A stretch of 64,000 bases of DNA from Actinomadura xylanilytica (GCF_030283145.1 NZ_JASNWE010000003.1:558001-622000); one strand, 5' to 3'; positions 1 through 9,949 are shown, numbered from the stretch's first letter. Notes: a model not told the origin generated them from the letters alone. Translations and numbers: made by a program.

Positions 1-36
1 CCCGGCGGGTGGAAGCGATCACAGCGCCGGGAGTTC

Positions 37-65
37 TTGCCGCACTCGACCCCCCATGAAATAAT
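37..65 (+). promoter_or_regulatory. putative sigma70-type promoter for the DUF6879 operon
   Basis: A -35-like TTGCCG lies at 37-42 and a -10-like AATAAT at 60-65, with a 17-bp spacer. They sit in the only AT-rich stretch before the first gene. Transcription would start near 72, giving a leader of about 30 nt before the ATG at 101, which has its own GGAGG ribosome site. This was read by eye only. Confidence 0.45.
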
Positions 66-100
66 TGACAAAATAGGCGAGGCGAGACCAGGAGGCGGCG

Positions 101-373
101 ATGGCACACCGGCCATGGGCGGCGGACGGAACGGCGGGGTTCAAGCAGCGGCTCGGCAAGTCCGCTCTCGAACTGGGGAACACCAATGCCAGCCCCACCT
201 GCCCGGACATCTGGGAGATGGACAACGGCGACATCGCGTTCATCGGCCGCGATCTGACCGCGAACTACGCCAGGCACCTTCCGCCGGGCGTGTCGATAGG
301 CGAGAACGAGCGCCTGGTCGTCCTGCCCCGCAACATGATCGTCGCCGCCAAGGCGGACTTCCCCGATGCTTGA
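101..373 (+). CDS. small conserved actinobacterial protein paired with DUF6879
   Basis: This 90-residue soluble protein has no catalytic motif I recognise. The ATG is chosen because GGAGG lies 5 nt upstream. From memory, short proteins of this kind, with the core CPDIWE..DNGDIAFIGRDLT and a terminal VVLPR, commonly precede DUF6879 genes in actinomycetes. The stop overlaps the start of the next gene by 8 bp, so the two are translationally coupled. The role is unknown; the usual context is XRE/DUF397-type regulatory modules. Confidence 0.7.
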   Translation: MAHRPWAADGTAGFKQRLGKSALELGNTNASPTCPDIWEMDNGDIAFIGRDLTANYARHLPPGVSIGENERLVVLPRNMIVAAKADFPDA

Positions 374-971
374 GCAGGTGCGCGAGCTGCCCGCCGCCGA
401 CCTGGACGCGCAGGAGTACCTCGACGACTTCTGGCGCCATTCCGAGCAGATCGACGACCTGTGGAAGCTGGAGCGCATCCAGAGTTTCCAGGAGCCGGAC
501 GAGCCGAGCTGGGTCTCCATGATGAACGGCGACTGGGACCGCGCCCTGGCCCTGATCGAGGAGAAGCGCGCCGCCTCCAAGCACCACGTGTCCGTCGCCG
601 ACGGCATCGACAACCGGCGCGTCCGGGTCACCGAACTGCCGGTGACCCCCTACCTGCAATGGGAGATGCACGTCCTGCGGATCTGGGCCGAGACCGGCGC
701 CCAGGACATCAGGGTGATCGACCAGAGCGGCGTCGGCGCGCTGGAGGCGGACGGCCCCCTGCCCGAGGTCGTCATCCTCGGCAGCAGCGTGATGTACGAG
801 ACGCTGTACGACGCCACGGGCACGCACTCGGGCGGACGGCGCATCGACGACCCGGACGTGATCGCCGCCTGCCGGAACGACCTCGCCGGTCTGTACAACA
901 CCGCCGAGGACATGTTCTCTTACTTCGAACGGGAGATAGCCCCGCTGCCGCCACCGGACGTCGGCCCCTGA
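366..971 (+). CDS. DUF6879 family protein
   Basis: This 201-residue soluble protein has the look of the actinobacterial DUF6879 family: an acidic N-terminus, a central WEMHVLRIWAE-like segment and a C-terminal part ending near YFEREI. Such proteins often sit beside XRE regulators and are thought to be accessory to them, but no biochemical function is established. It overlaps the preceding 90-aa gene by 8 bp and is followed within 15 bp by the next gene, so the three form an operon. No signal peptide or membrane segment is seen. Confidence 0.7.
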   Translation: MLEQVRELPAADLDAQEYLDDFWRHSEQIDDLWKLERIQSFQEPDEPSWVSMMNGDWDRALALIEEKRAASKHHVSVADGIDNRRVRVTELPVTPYLQWEMHVLRIWAETGAQDIRVIDQSGVGALEADGPLPEVVILGSSVMYETLYDATGTHSGGRRIDDPDVIAACRNDLAGLYNTAEDMFSYFEREIAPLPPPDVGP

Positions 972-1047
972 CGGGAGGACGATCCTGACCACGCGACTCC
1001 GGACGATCAGGCGCGCCGTCACCGGCGGCGCGTCCCATCGCACGACC

Positions 1048-1746
1048 GTGGCGGTTCTGCTGCTCCTGGTGATCGTGCTCGTCTGCGGCCTGGTCGCCGT
1101 CTCCCCCTTCGCGCTCGGCACCCTCAGCTCCAGGTCCGGCGACTGGGAGGAGCTGAGCTGGATCGGCCAGACCTACGGGGCCGCCTCGGCGCTGCTCGCG
1201 GTACTCGCCCTGATCGGCGTGGCGGTCTCGCTGTTCATGCAGGCGCACGAGGCCAAGGCGGCCCGCGAGCAAGGACTGCGCGCCGTCCACACCGACCTGC
1301 TCCAGATGGCGATGGACGACCCGCTCTACCGCGGCTGCTGGGGCCCGTTCTTCGCCTCCGGCAACGTCGACGGCCAGCGCGAGCACATGTACGTCAACCT
1401 GATCATCTCCAACTGGCAGATGCGGTACGAGCTGCGCGCCATCAGCGAGGAGCACCTCCGCGCCACCGCGCACATCGTCTTCTCCGGCGAACCGGGACGC
1501 CGCTTCTGGGCCGAGGGCCGCGACCTGCGCCTGCGCGCCGCCGGGGGCCGCCGCGAACGCCGGTTCCTGCACCTCCTCGACGAGGAGTACGAGCACGCGC
1601 TCCGGGAACCCGCCCGTCCCCCCGCTCCGGCCCGTCCACCACGCAGCCCCCGCCGCAGACCGCCCTGGACGCTCCTCGCCTTCGCAGCCGCCGGCCTCGC
1701 CGCGGCCGCCCCCTTCCTACGCCGCCTCCGGTCCCGCCACGACTGA
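1048..1746 (+). CDS. DUF6082-like membrane protein
   Basis: The 232-residue protein has two N-terminal membrane segments (about residues 2-24 and 47-67), a cytoplasmic domain rich in Trp, Tyr and Arg, and a third hydrophobic stretch near the C-terminus (about 208-226) after an Arg/Pro-rich linker. The order resembles DUF6082 proteins of actinomycetes. The annotated GTG has no ribosome site. An in-frame CTG at 985 has GGGAGGA just upstream and would add 21 basic residues before the first membrane segment, which suits membrane topology, so 985 may be the true start. Function is unknown; it is probably co-transcribed with the two genes upstream. Confidence 0.6.
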   Translation: MAVLLLLVIVLVCGLVAVSPFALGTLSSRSGDWEELSWIGQTYGAASALLAVLALIGVAVSLFMQAHEAKAAREQGLRAVHTDLLQMAMDDPLYRGCWGPFFASGNVDGQREHMYVNLIISNWQMRYELRAISEEHLRATAHIVFSGEPGRRFWAEGRDLRLRAAGGRRERRFLHLLDEEYEHALREPARPPAPARPPRSPRRRPPWTLLAFAAAGLAAAAPFLRRLRSRHD

Positions 1747-1789
1747 ACAACACCTCCGCGCCCGGTCACGATGAGGTCGGCGGTCACGC

Positions 1790-3835
1790 TCACGGTGAGC
1801 GCCAGAGGGCGGTCTCCGCGGTCCGGTGATCACGGACGCGCAGGACCTCGCGGAACCTGCGCTGCCGCCGGGGCAGACCGTGGACCAGCATCACCTGGCG
1901 CGCGCCGACCTCGTCGGCGATGTCGAGCAGGCCGCGGCGGTCGGCGTGGGCGGAGAGGCGCATCGATTCGACCCTGGCCCGGACCGGGACGTCGACCTCC
2001 CGATCCCGGTCCATGAGGGTGAACTCGCCGCCCTCCTTACCGAGGCGGCTCAAGGCCGCGCCGGGCGACTCCTCGTCCTGGTAGCCGGAGATGAACAGGG
2101 CGCTTCCGCGCTCGGGCAGGATGCGCGAGGCCCATTGGACGGCGGGCCCGCCGTTCAGCATCCCCGAGGTGGTGATGACGACACCGGTGCGGAAGGTGTC
2201 CAGCTCGGTCGGACGATCGGCGACGGCGACGGCACCGCCGAAGACCGTCAGAGGGCGGGGACCGCCGGCGGTCACCGTCTCGAACACAGTGCTGAGGTCC
2301 ACCGCCATCCCGTCGACGCGCACCGGCACATCCGGGAGGTGGCGGCGCATCAGGAGGGCGACCTCCTGTGCCCTGCCCAGGGCGAACGCGGGGATGAGGA
2401 CCCGGCCGCCTCCCTGGCAGACCTCCTGAACGGATCGGACGAGGTCGCCCACCCGTACGTCCCGGTCGTCGTGGGTCTCGCCACAGCAGGTCGTCTCGAG
2501 GACCAGCAGGTCGGCCTCCCGCGCCGATTCCGGAACAGCGTGGCCGTCGACGGTCTCCTGCCGGAATCCGGAGATGTCGCCGGTGATGACGACCCGGTGG
2601 TCTCCCGCCCGGACCACCACCCCGGCCGCCCCGAGGATGTGCCCCGCGGGGAAGAGTTCGATAGTCATCTCGCCGATACGGCGCGGGACTCCGAACGGGA
2701 TCTCCTCGCACCGCCGGGCGGCCGCGCCGACCTCCAGCGGCTCGTACGCGGCGGTGACGTCGCCGCCCCATCGGGCCGCCTGCCGGGTCCGTTGCCGCAT
2801 GATCTTGGCGGTGTCGCTCCACATCACCGGCATGATCCGCACAGTCTCGGCGGTGGCGAGAACCCGCAGGTCGGGGCGGAGCGCCGTCAGGGCGGGCACG
2901 TAGCCGCAGTGGTCGTTGTGCGCGTGGGTGATCACGACGCCGTGCAGCGGGCCGTCCAGGGCGCGTCCGATGCCTGGGGGCGGCAGGGACCGCTCCCCCG
3001 GCCGGAGGCCCGCGTCGACGAGGATCCTGGTGCCGCCCGCCTCGATCAGCAGGCAGGACCCGCCGATCTCAGTCCCGCCGCCGAGCGGGGTGACCCTGAG
3101 CTCCAGTTCGGCGGTGACCCTGGCCCGGGGCGCCGGTTCGACAACGGCGCGCAGGATGCGCAGGATCTCGGCCGGGGGCAGGCCGGCCGCCCGAGCGGAG
3201 GCGAGCAGGTGCTCGTTGTGCCCGGGCGCCGGGACGAGGTTGTGCGGGTCCCGGGCCGCCGCGTCATCCTCCGGGACCGGGGGCTGCTCCAGCGCCCTGA
3301 GCAGTGCGGAGGCCGCGGCCCGCGGCTCCTGCAACCTGCGCTCGGCGATGCCCAGCTGCTCGGTGATCTGCCCGGCGCGCTCCTCCAGGTCGGTCATGGC
3401 CGCTCTGGTGTCGTTCAGCAGCCGGAGCGCGTCGCGGGTGTCCTTCCGGGCGTACTCCAGCCGCCCCTGTGCGGTGCTGAGCCGCTTCTTGAGGTCGGCG
3501 ATCGTTCGCTCCGCCCTCTCCGCCGCCCGGTCCCGTGGCGGGACGGTGCCGGGGACGAGGGTCGTCTGGGCCGCTCGGGCCACGGCGTCGTCCTCGTGCA
3601 GGAGGAGAGCGGCGAGCGTCCGCGTCCGTTCCGCCGGCCGTGTGTCCTCCAGAACCGTCGCCGCGCGGATTCGCAGTCCCCGGGACCGGAGCATGGCCCG
3701 CAGCAGGAACGGGGCCTGCTCTCGCGCCAGGGTCTCGGGGGTGCCCGGGAGGTTCGCGGCGCCGGGCCGGGAGCGCACGACTTCGGCGACGGCCACCAGG
3801 ACGGGAGTGAGAGCCGCCCGGTCGCCGCCGGTCAC
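1790..3835 (-). CDS. metallo-beta-lactamase/beta-CASP nuclease with N-terminal coiled coil
   Basis: The 681-residue product is a predicted zinc-dependent RNase or DNase of the CPSF73/beta-CASP superfamily. A predicted coiled coil covers about residues 101-184. The nuclease core follows from about 240, with motif 2 HAHNDH near 304-309, a GHILGAAG motif 3, ITGDIS motif 4, and the beta-CASP elements ETTCCG, SAHAD and LVHG toward the C-terminus. All metal ligands appear present. The GTG start overlaps the stop of the upstream giant ATPase gene (GTGA), so the pair is coupled. The coiled-coil extension probably docks the nuclease to the ATPase. It would be the effector of this operon. A housekeeping RNase J role is unlikely given the extension and the neighbours. 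Confidence 0.85.
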   Translation of the reverse strand: MTGGDRAALTPVLVAVAEVVRSRPGAANLPGTPETLAREQAPFLLRAMLRSRGLRIRAATVLEDTRPAERTRTLAALLLHEDDAVARAAQTTLVPGTVPPRDRAAERAERTIADLKKRLSTAQGRLEYARKDTRDALRLLNDTRAAMTDLEERAGQITEQLGIAERRLQEPRAAASALLRALEQPPVPEDDAAARDPHNLVPAPGHNEHLLASARAAGLPPAEILRILRAVVEPAPRARVTAELELRVTPLGGGTEIGGSCLLIEAGGTRILVDAGLRPGERSLPPPGIGRALDGPLHGVVITHAHNDHCGYVPALTALRPDLRVLATAETVRIMPVMWSDTAKIMRQRTRQAARWGGDVTAAYEPLEVGAAARRCEEIPFGVPRRIGEMTIELFPAGHILGAAGVVVRAGDHRVVITGDISGFRQETVDGHAVPESAREADLLVLETTCCGETHDDRDVRVGDLVRSVQEVCQGGGRVLIPAFALGRAQEVALLMRRHLPDVPVRVDGMAVDLSTVFETVTAGGPRPLTVFGGAVAVADRPTELDTFRTGVVITTSGMLNGGPAVQWASRILPERGSALFISGYQDEESPGAALSRLGKEGGEFTLMDRDREVDVPVRARVESMRLSAHADRRGLLDIADEVGARQVMLVHGLPRRQRRFREVLRVRDHRTAETALWRSP

Positions 3836-6800
3836 AGGGTCTTCGCCATGTGGCGGGTCGCCTCGGCGAGCACCGGCTCGCACGCCATCCTGCCCTCGTC
3901 CGGTACCAGCGCGCCGAGCATCCGCAGGGCCTCGACGAGGTCGGCGGTGCTGGCGTAGCCCAGCGCCTCCAGCGACGACGGGGCGAGTTCGGCGGCGGAG
4001 TCCTCCGCGTGCATGTCGAGGAGGACCGCGAGGTTGTCGGGGGTGTCCGCGTCGTCCTCGTCGACCAGCACCCGCCAGGCGGCGGCCAGGGCGGCATCGG
4101 CGAGGACCCCGGTGGACCGGACGAACTCGGCGGGCGCCCCGAGCAGCTGGTCGCGGCAGTGGTCGAGGGCCTGGTCCCGGTTCCCGCCGTGCTCGGCGAG
4201 CCGGTGCACGACCTGGCCGATCAGCGTCGGCCAGCCACCCGTGCGGGCGAGCAGCGCGTCCTGGCCCGCCTCGTCGGGGAATCCCTGGGAGTCCTCCGAC
4301 ATCCACTGGCGGATGGCGGGGGCCTCGAATCGGCGGAGCTGGAGCAGCTCCACCGAGTCCAGCTCCGCCGCCTTCACCCACTCGGGGGCCAGCCGGGCGG
4401 TGGTGACCAGGACGACGGCGAGGGTGCCTCCGGTGTGCTCGGTGACGGCCTTGCCCGCCTCGGCGAGCCGGCGGGAGAAGTGGTGCGTGTTCCGGTGCTC
4501 GTCGACCACGATCACGGTGTGCCCGTTCCGGCGGGCATGGAGGAGGGCGCCCTCGAACGTCTGGACGTCGCGCGCGACCCGGTGGACCTTTAGGTTCGGC
4601 CGTTCGGTCTGCTCGGCCTCGATCGCAATGTGCACGCGGTCGGCGTGCAGGGCCGGGGACCCTGCCACGACGTAGACGGAGTTCTGGGGGCGGGCCAGCC
4701 GGGCGAGCTGCGCGCTGCTGAGCGGCGACCGCTCGGGACCGTCGCGGTAGACGCCGCGGTACGAGCCTGCGTCGAACCGGTCGGGAAGCTCGAACTCGTC
4801 GGCGTTGTCCAGGACCTTCTGGACGTCGTCGATGCCGCCGAGGAGGTTCAGGATGTGCGGAGTGCGGAGCCGGTACCGGTCGCGGTCCAGGCCGAGGACG
4901 CCGAGGTTGACGCATTCGTCGAGCAGGCCGCGGAAGTCGTCGCTGGGGCAGTTCGCGAATCCGGTCGCCCACCCGTTCAGGCACTGCTCCCAGAGCTCTC
5001 CGACGCTGAGCGTCTCGTCGGCGCCGGCGGCGAGCGCGTGCAGGGCCACCGTGTAGGCGATGACCTTGTAGCGCTTGTCCAGGTTGAGGGTCCATTCGAA
5101 ACGGTCGCGGAACCCCCGGACGAGGGTCTTGTCGCGCCAGACGGCCTCGACGTCGTCACGGGTGATCTCGTACGGGAGGGTCCGCATGGTGAGCGGGTTC
5201 CGGCGCAGCCGGGTCAGCAGCTCCGCGGCGAAGAGCTGGACCAGCGCGGGGGCGTTGTTGGCCTCGGCGATCACCCGGGCGGCCAGCGTCTCGGGGAATC
5301 TGAACCCGAGTGCGGCCAGGGGCCGGACCAGCAGGTCGAAGGCATTCTGCGGGTCCAGCGGCCCGACCGCGACGGGCTGGCCGAGGTGGGCGAGCGGCTG
5401 GTTCGGCAGGCTCTCGAACCGGGCGGTCTGGTGGAGGCCGGCGAACACGACCTTGACCCGGCGGTCGGTCTCGCTCATCAGGTCGCGCAGGGCGGTGACG
5501 TTCTCGAACCCGTCCTTGGCGTCCTGGTTGAGGAACTGGTCGGCCTCGTCCAGCAGGATCAGCAGCTGGCGGCGCGGGTCCTCGCGAGCCCACGCCCGGA
5601 CCGCCTCCCGCACCTGGTCGCGCTGCACGATGCCGGCCGGTATCACGCCGGCCTGCGCGAGCTTGTCGGCCAGCTTGGACCACAAGGCCTCCAGCCGGGT
5701 GGCCACCTTCCCGACGGTCTGGATGTTCTCCAGGATCACCGTCCGGCCCGGGTCGCTCCGCTGGATGTCGCGCTGCGCCTTGCGCAGCAGCGCCGACTTG
5801 CCGAGCTGGCGGCCACCGTAGACGAACGAGGAGCCGCTGCGCCCGGTGACCTCGCGGAGCTGGTCGTCGCGGCCGTAGAACATCTCGGCGGGCACGTCGC
5901 CGACGGGCGCGTACGGGTTGGTCGCGGTGAAGGGCGCGGTGAGCGCGACCGCGGCGGACCAGTCGGCCTCCGGCATACAGGCCAGATATCCGATCGCCGC
6001 GTCGTCGAGCACGGCGACGACGGGCGCCGTGCGGCGCCGTGCGGCGGCGGCGAGTTGCTGGCGTTCGCCCGCCGACAGGACGCCGAAGTAGCAAACGAGG
6101 ATGGTCTGGTCCTCGGGCTGCCCCTTGAGCAGCTCGATCAGCTGCTGGGGGCCGGGCCGCCGCCACACCAGCACCAGCCGGAGCCGGTCGCCCGAGGGGC
6201 TCATCCTGGTCCCGAAGGCCGGCAGCGGTGTCTCGCCCACCCGGTGGTCGCCCACCAGGTCGATCCAGACGCGGTGCTGCTCCCGGGCCCCGTCGTGCTG
6301 CTCTCCCTCCAGTCCGATCATCCTGAGGATCGCGGTGGTCGCGGTGCGCAGGTTCCCGGCGGTCTTGGACCCGAGGCCGCAGGCCTTCCACTGCCGCAGT
6401 CCCTCCCGCGCCTCCTCGCGGCGGGCGTTCCGCAGCGCGGGGATCTTGATGAGGGCCCCGCTCAGCAGTGCCGACAGGTCGGGGTCGGTGACGTCACGGC
6501 CCCCTTCCAACGCCTTCATCAGCTCGGTGAGGATCTCGGGGGTGTCCTGCTTGCGCGCCCGGTTGCCGGCGCGGATGGCGAAGTCGGCGAAGGCACTGGG
6601 GAAGGCGGGGTAGAACCGCTCCAGGTGGCCGATGTCGGCGGCCACCTCCGGCAGCGGGTTGCCCGCCTCGATCTGGGCTACGAACTCGCGGGCGGTAATG
6701 AGGTCGCCCGCGTCGATCCGGCTGGTCACACGGTCGATGACCGCCTCGATCCGCGGGTTCTCGGCGGCCAGCGCGGCCACTCTGGCCCGTTCCTCCTCGA

Positions 6801-9800
6801 TGTGGGCCCGGCGGTGTCCGCTCAGCAGGCTCGCCAGGTCGTCCAGCGCCCGGTCGACGCGGTCGAAGTCGAGCCGGTCGCCCGAGAGCGATCGGAGAGT
6901 CTCCTCCGCGCCCCGGACCTGGTCCTCGGTGAGCACGCCGTCGCGCACCCGTTCCGCGATCCGGTCGCGGATCTCCTCGATCCGCGCGTCGCGGGCCTGA
7001 CGAGCGGCCCGGACATACTTGTCGCGGCGTTCGCGCAGGTCCGCGGCGGCCTTCGGATCCTCCCGTTCGAGGACGGCGATCACGGCGCGGGTGCCTTCGT
7101 GGTCGAGCCGTGCCGCCCGGTGCTCGAACGCGGCGGTCCAGTCGTCGGAGGCGGCGCGTGCGACCGGGACGAGCTGCTCGGCGGTGAGGCCGCCGGCGGG
7201 CTCGTAGGTGACGGGATCGAGGGTGACGCCCTCGGCCAGCAGCAGATGCCGGTTGAGCACGTGGGCGACGGGCGGCTCGGGCGTGCCGAGGGACGCGCCG
7301 TCGAGTAGGTCGAGCGCTTGGCCGAGCAGCGCGCGGGCCGCGTCCACCGCGGCGGCGAGTACGGGGTCGGACCCGGTGGCCAGCCCGCCGAGCGCGGCGT
7401 CGATCGCCGCGCGGCGGTCGCCGACCGCGTCCTGGAGCTGGCCGAGCGGCCCGAGCCTCCAGTCCTGCGCGCCGACGTCGATGCCGCCGGCGCCCGCCTC
7501 CTTGACCGCGACGGCCCAGCGGCCGACGGTCTCCAGCGCGCTCTCCACCTTCTTGACCAGCTGGGCGCGCGCACCGGCGATGATCTTCTTGCTCTTGTTC
7601 TTGCGGCGGACGGTGATCCGCGTCGAGGTCTCATCGATCAGCCGGTCGATCGCGTCGCCGGAGCGCAGGAGCATGCTCTCCTCCACGACGGCGTCCACCT
7701 CGGCCGGGTCGTCGCGCATCGCGATCACCAGCAGGCCGCCGATCGGGCCCTCCTCCTGCACCAGCGCCTTCCACACCTCGGTGGCGAACTGGTACTTGGT
7801 CTTGCGGTGCTGTCCCTCCTCCAGCAGGCGGGACGCCTCGCTCACGGCCTTCCTGCGGACCATCGCCGCCTCGGCCGAGCCGCGGATCCGGCCGGCCAGT
7901 CCGGGCCCGAGGTAGGCGCCGTTGCGTGCGGCACGAATGAACGCCGCTCCGCATTCGGCCAATTCCGCGGAGCCCGACACGCGGACGGTGAGTTCCTCCA
8001 GGAGCCTGGTGGACTCGGGGGTGGGGTGCACCAGGCTCGCGCGGACCGCCGCCGCCCAGGCCAGCAGGCCGCCCGGCAGATCGTCGGCGAGCACCTTGGC
8101 GTTCAGGGGCCGGGCCACCTCGGAGAACTCCGCGGACAGCGGCCCGGCGAAGGTGACCATCTTCCCTGCCAGCGCCGCGCATCGGCGGGCGCGTTCCTCG
8201 ACCTCGGGCCGTCCGGCGGCGGTGCGGAGCCTGCCCGCCAGTCCGAAGCGTCCCGCCCGCAGGGCCGCCGCCTCGGCGTCCGCGATGTCCGGGGCGGAGG
8301 CCGTGGGCCTCGCGGCACCACTCGGCACGGGCTTGGGCGCCTCGGTCGCCACCGCCTGCAGCGGCGCGGGCGCGTCGGCCTTCGTGGCGCGCTCGGGGAG
8401 CGTCGTGGTCGCGGGCGTGTCCGTGAGCGGGGCCGCGGGGAACGACTCGTCGAGCATCACGTCCAGGTCGGCCAGGTCGTCGTCCTGGTCATCATCGCCA
8501 GCCGCTTCCTGGACGGGGGCCGGGGGCGGGGTCGGTTTCGGTTCGGGAGGCGGGGGTGGCGGCTCGGAGCCGTCCGCGGGGCCGGTCTCGTCCTCCGGGG
8601 GGATGCCGAGCTTGAGCCGACCGGTGAACGCGACGTTGACGAGCGGGCGCCACCGGACCGGAAGCCGCTCCCCGGCCCGCTCGGCGAGTTCGAGCGCACG
8701 GGGGAGCCCGTCGGGTGCGCCCATGACCTCGATCAGCTCGGCGAGGACGTCCAGGCCCTCGGTCTCTCCGTTCCGCGCGGCGTCTCGCACCTCGGAGAGG
8801 ATCGCCGCCATGCTCTCGGGGCCCTCGACGCCGGTGAGCGCGAGCAGCCGGGCCGCCCGCCGGTCGGCTTCGCGGACGGTCTCCAGAGCCCCCGCGAGCG
8901 CGGCCAGATCGGCAGCCGGGCGCTCGCCGGGATCGATCGTCTCGGCCTGGGCGCGGGCCCGGTCGAACGCCGCGACCGTCTCGCGGATCCGGGCGAGGTC
9001 GTCATCGTCGGGACGGCGTTCGGCGCGCAGGCCGTCGGCGACCCGGCCGGCGGCGTCGGCGGCGTCGGGGAACCGGATCCTCAGCTCGGCGAGGGCGGAG
9101 GCGAGGTCGGGCGCTGTCGGGACGTCGCCGGCCGCGACGCCGGACGGGTCGGTGGTGGTCACGTTGTCCTCGTTCGTCGGGAGGCGGCGGGCGAGTTCGC
9201 ACAGTTCGGCGGCGCCGATGGGTGTTGTGGGGAGTGCGGGGTGGCGGACGCGCAGGGCCACCCAGGCGGGTTCGACCGCGCCCGCCAGGCCACCCGGTTC
9301 CGCTGTGTCTGTCACCAGCAGCGCAAGCGCGACGGGGGCGAGCGGCAGGTCCAGCTCGATGACCGTGGCCAGGCACCAGCGGCGGATCGAGGTCGGGCAC
9401 TCCCAGCGCAGGCAGGCCGACAGCGAGCCCGCCCGTGCGAGGGCGTCCTCGGCGGTGGCGGTGTGCAGCAGCGCGGCGCAGTCGGCGGCGTCCAGGGCCT
9501 CGGTGTTGCCGAAGCCGTGGACGATCACGCTGGTGAGGATGCCGCGCAGTGCGTCGCGCCGCTGCGAGGCTCCGTTCCGGAGGATGAGCAGCATCGCCTG
9601 CGCGGTGGTGGGCGAGATCCGCTTCGCGTCGGGGATCTTGACCTGGCGCAGCAGCTCGCGCCGGATCTTGGGTGGGCAGGTGTGCAGGACGGCGCGCAGT
9701 TCCGCCGCGGTGATCATGGTGAGCGCGGTGTCGGCGAGGCCGGTCAGGCCGGTGCCGCCCTCCAGGTCCGCCAGGTGCCCGAGCGGCACCGGCCCTTCGT

Positions 9801-9825
9801 GTGCCGTGCAACAGCCACGGCTCAT
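3832..9825 (-). CDS. giant AAA/STAND-like ATPase with long helical N-terminus
   Basis: The 1997-residue protein starts at an ATG preceded by GGAGG. The first 400 residues are helical and unassigned. About residues 408-460 form a Pro- and Asp-rich linker, and about 470-1250 are largely charged helices. A P-loop ATPase follows: an FYGRDDQ entry, Walker A GGRQLGKS near 1336-1343 and Walker B LLILLDEAD near 1421-1430, as in ORC/STAND NTPases, then winged-helix-like segments. A second module near 1700-1850 keeps a Walker-B-like VIVVDEHR but has no Walker A, so it looks degenerate. Such architecture fits a sensor-switch ATPase that controls an effector. The coupled beta-CASP nuclease downstream is the obvious partner. 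No known family name is certain. Confidence 0.75.
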   Translation of the reverse strand: MSRGCCTAHEGPVPLGHLADLEGGTGLTGLADTALTMITAAELRAVLHTCPPKIRRELLRQVKIPDAKRISPTTAQAMLLILRNGASQRRDALRGILTSVIVHGFGNTEALDAADCAALLHTATAEDALARAGSLSACLRWECPTSIRRWCLATVIELDLPLAPVALALLVTDTAEPGGLAGAVEPAWVALRVRHPALPTTPIGAAELCELARRLPTNEDNVTTTDPSGVAAGDVPTAPDLASALAELRIRFPDAADAAGRVADGLRAERRPDDDDLARIRETVAAFDRARAQAETIDPGERPAADLAALAGALETVREADRRAARLLALTGVEGPESMAAILSEVRDAARNGETEGLDVLAELIEVMGAPDGLPRALELAERAGERLPVRWRPLVNVAFTGRLKLGIPPEDETGPADGSEPPPPPPEPKPTPPPAPVQEAAGDDDQDDDLADLDVMLDESFPAAPLTDTPATTTLPERATKADAPAPLQAVATEAPKPVPSGAARPTASAPDIADAEAAALRAGRFGLAGRLRTAAGRPEVEERARRCAALAGKMVTFAGPLSAEFSEVARPLNAKVLADDLPGGLLAWAAAVRASLVHPTPESTRLLEELTVRVSGSAELAECGAAFIRAARNGAYLGPGLAGRIRGSAEAAMVRRKAVSEASRLLEEGQHRKTKYQFATEVWKALVQEEGPIGGLLVIAMRDDPAEVDAVVEESMLLRSGDAIDRLIDETSTRITVRRKNKSKKIIAGARAQLVKKVESALETVGRWAVAVKEAGAGGIDVGAQDWRLGPLGQLQDAVGDRRAAIDAALGGLATGSDPVLAAAVDAARALLGQALDLLDGASLGTPEPPVAHVLNRHLLLAEGVTLDPVTYEPAGGLTAEQLVPVARAASDDWTAAFEHRAARLDHEGTRAVIAVLEREDPKAAADLRERRDKYVRAARQARDARIEEIRDRIAERVRDGVLTEDQVRGAEETLRSLSGDRLDFDRVDRALDDLASLLSGHRRAHIEEERARVAALAAENPRIEAVIDRVTSRIDAGDLITAREFVAQIEAGNPLPEVAADIGHLERFYPAFPSAFADFAIRAGNRARKQDTPEILTELMKALEGGRDVTDPDLSALLSGALIKIPALRNARREEAREGLRQWKACGLGSKTAGNLRTATTAILRMIGLEGEQHDGAREQHRVWIDLVGDHRVGETPLPAFGTRMSPSGDRLRLVLVWRRPGPQQLIELLKGQPEDQTILVCYFGVLSAGERQQLAAAARRRTAPVVAVLDDAAIGYLACMPEADWSAAVALTAPFTATNPYAPVGDVPAEMFYGRDDQLREVTGRSGSSFVYGGRQLGKSALLRKAQRDIQRSDPGRTVILENIQTVGKVATRLEALWSKLADKLAQAGVIPAGIVQRDQVREAVRAWAREDPRRQLLILLDEADQFLNQDAKDGFENVTALRDLMSETDRRVKVVFAGLHQTARFESLPNQPLAHLGQPVAVGPLDPQNAFDLLVRPLAALGFRFPETLAARVIAEANNAPALVQLFAAELLTRLRRNPLTMRTLPYEITRDDVEAVWRDKTLVRGFRDRFEWTLNLDKRYKVIAYTVALHALAAGADETLSVGELWEQCLNGWATGFANCPSDDFRGLLDECVNLGVLGLDRDRYRLRTPHILNLLGGIDDVQKVLDNADEFELPDRFDAGSYRGVYRDGPERSPLSSAQLARLARPQNSVYVVAGSPALHADRVHIAIEAEQTERPNLKVHRVARDVQTFEGALLHARRNGHTVIVVDEHRNTHHFSRRLAEAGKAVTEHTGGTLAVVLVTTARLAPEWVKAAELDSVELLQLRRFEAPAIRQWMSEDSQGFPDEAGQDALLARTGGWPTLIGQVVHRLAEHGGNRDQALDHCRDQLLGAPAEFVRSTGVLADAALAAAWRVLVDEDDADTPDNLAVLLDMHAEDSAAELAPSSLEALGYASTADLVEALRMLGALVPDEGRMACEPVLAEATRHMAKTL

Positions 9826-9936
9826 CGCCACCTCCGAGTGCGGGGGGCTCCCGCCGATATGACCCACGGCGGGTCGCGTGATCAGCACCATATCCGGACA
9901 AGGTCACACATGCAATCAATCATCGAAATACGTGTT

Positions 9937-9949
9937 GATCGAATTCACA
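9937..9949 (-). promoter_or_regulatory. possible operator upstream of the ATPase/nuclease pair
   Basis: The 198-bp gap between the kinase gene and the ATPase gene is clearly AT-richer than its surroundings and probably holds a promoter. Within it the plus strand reads GATCGAATTCACA. This resembles two sites in the divergent promoter region near 34992-35040 (GATTCGATTCACA and GATTGAGTTCACA). Significance is uncertain, because short AT-rich matches arise by chance. Confidence 0.25.
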
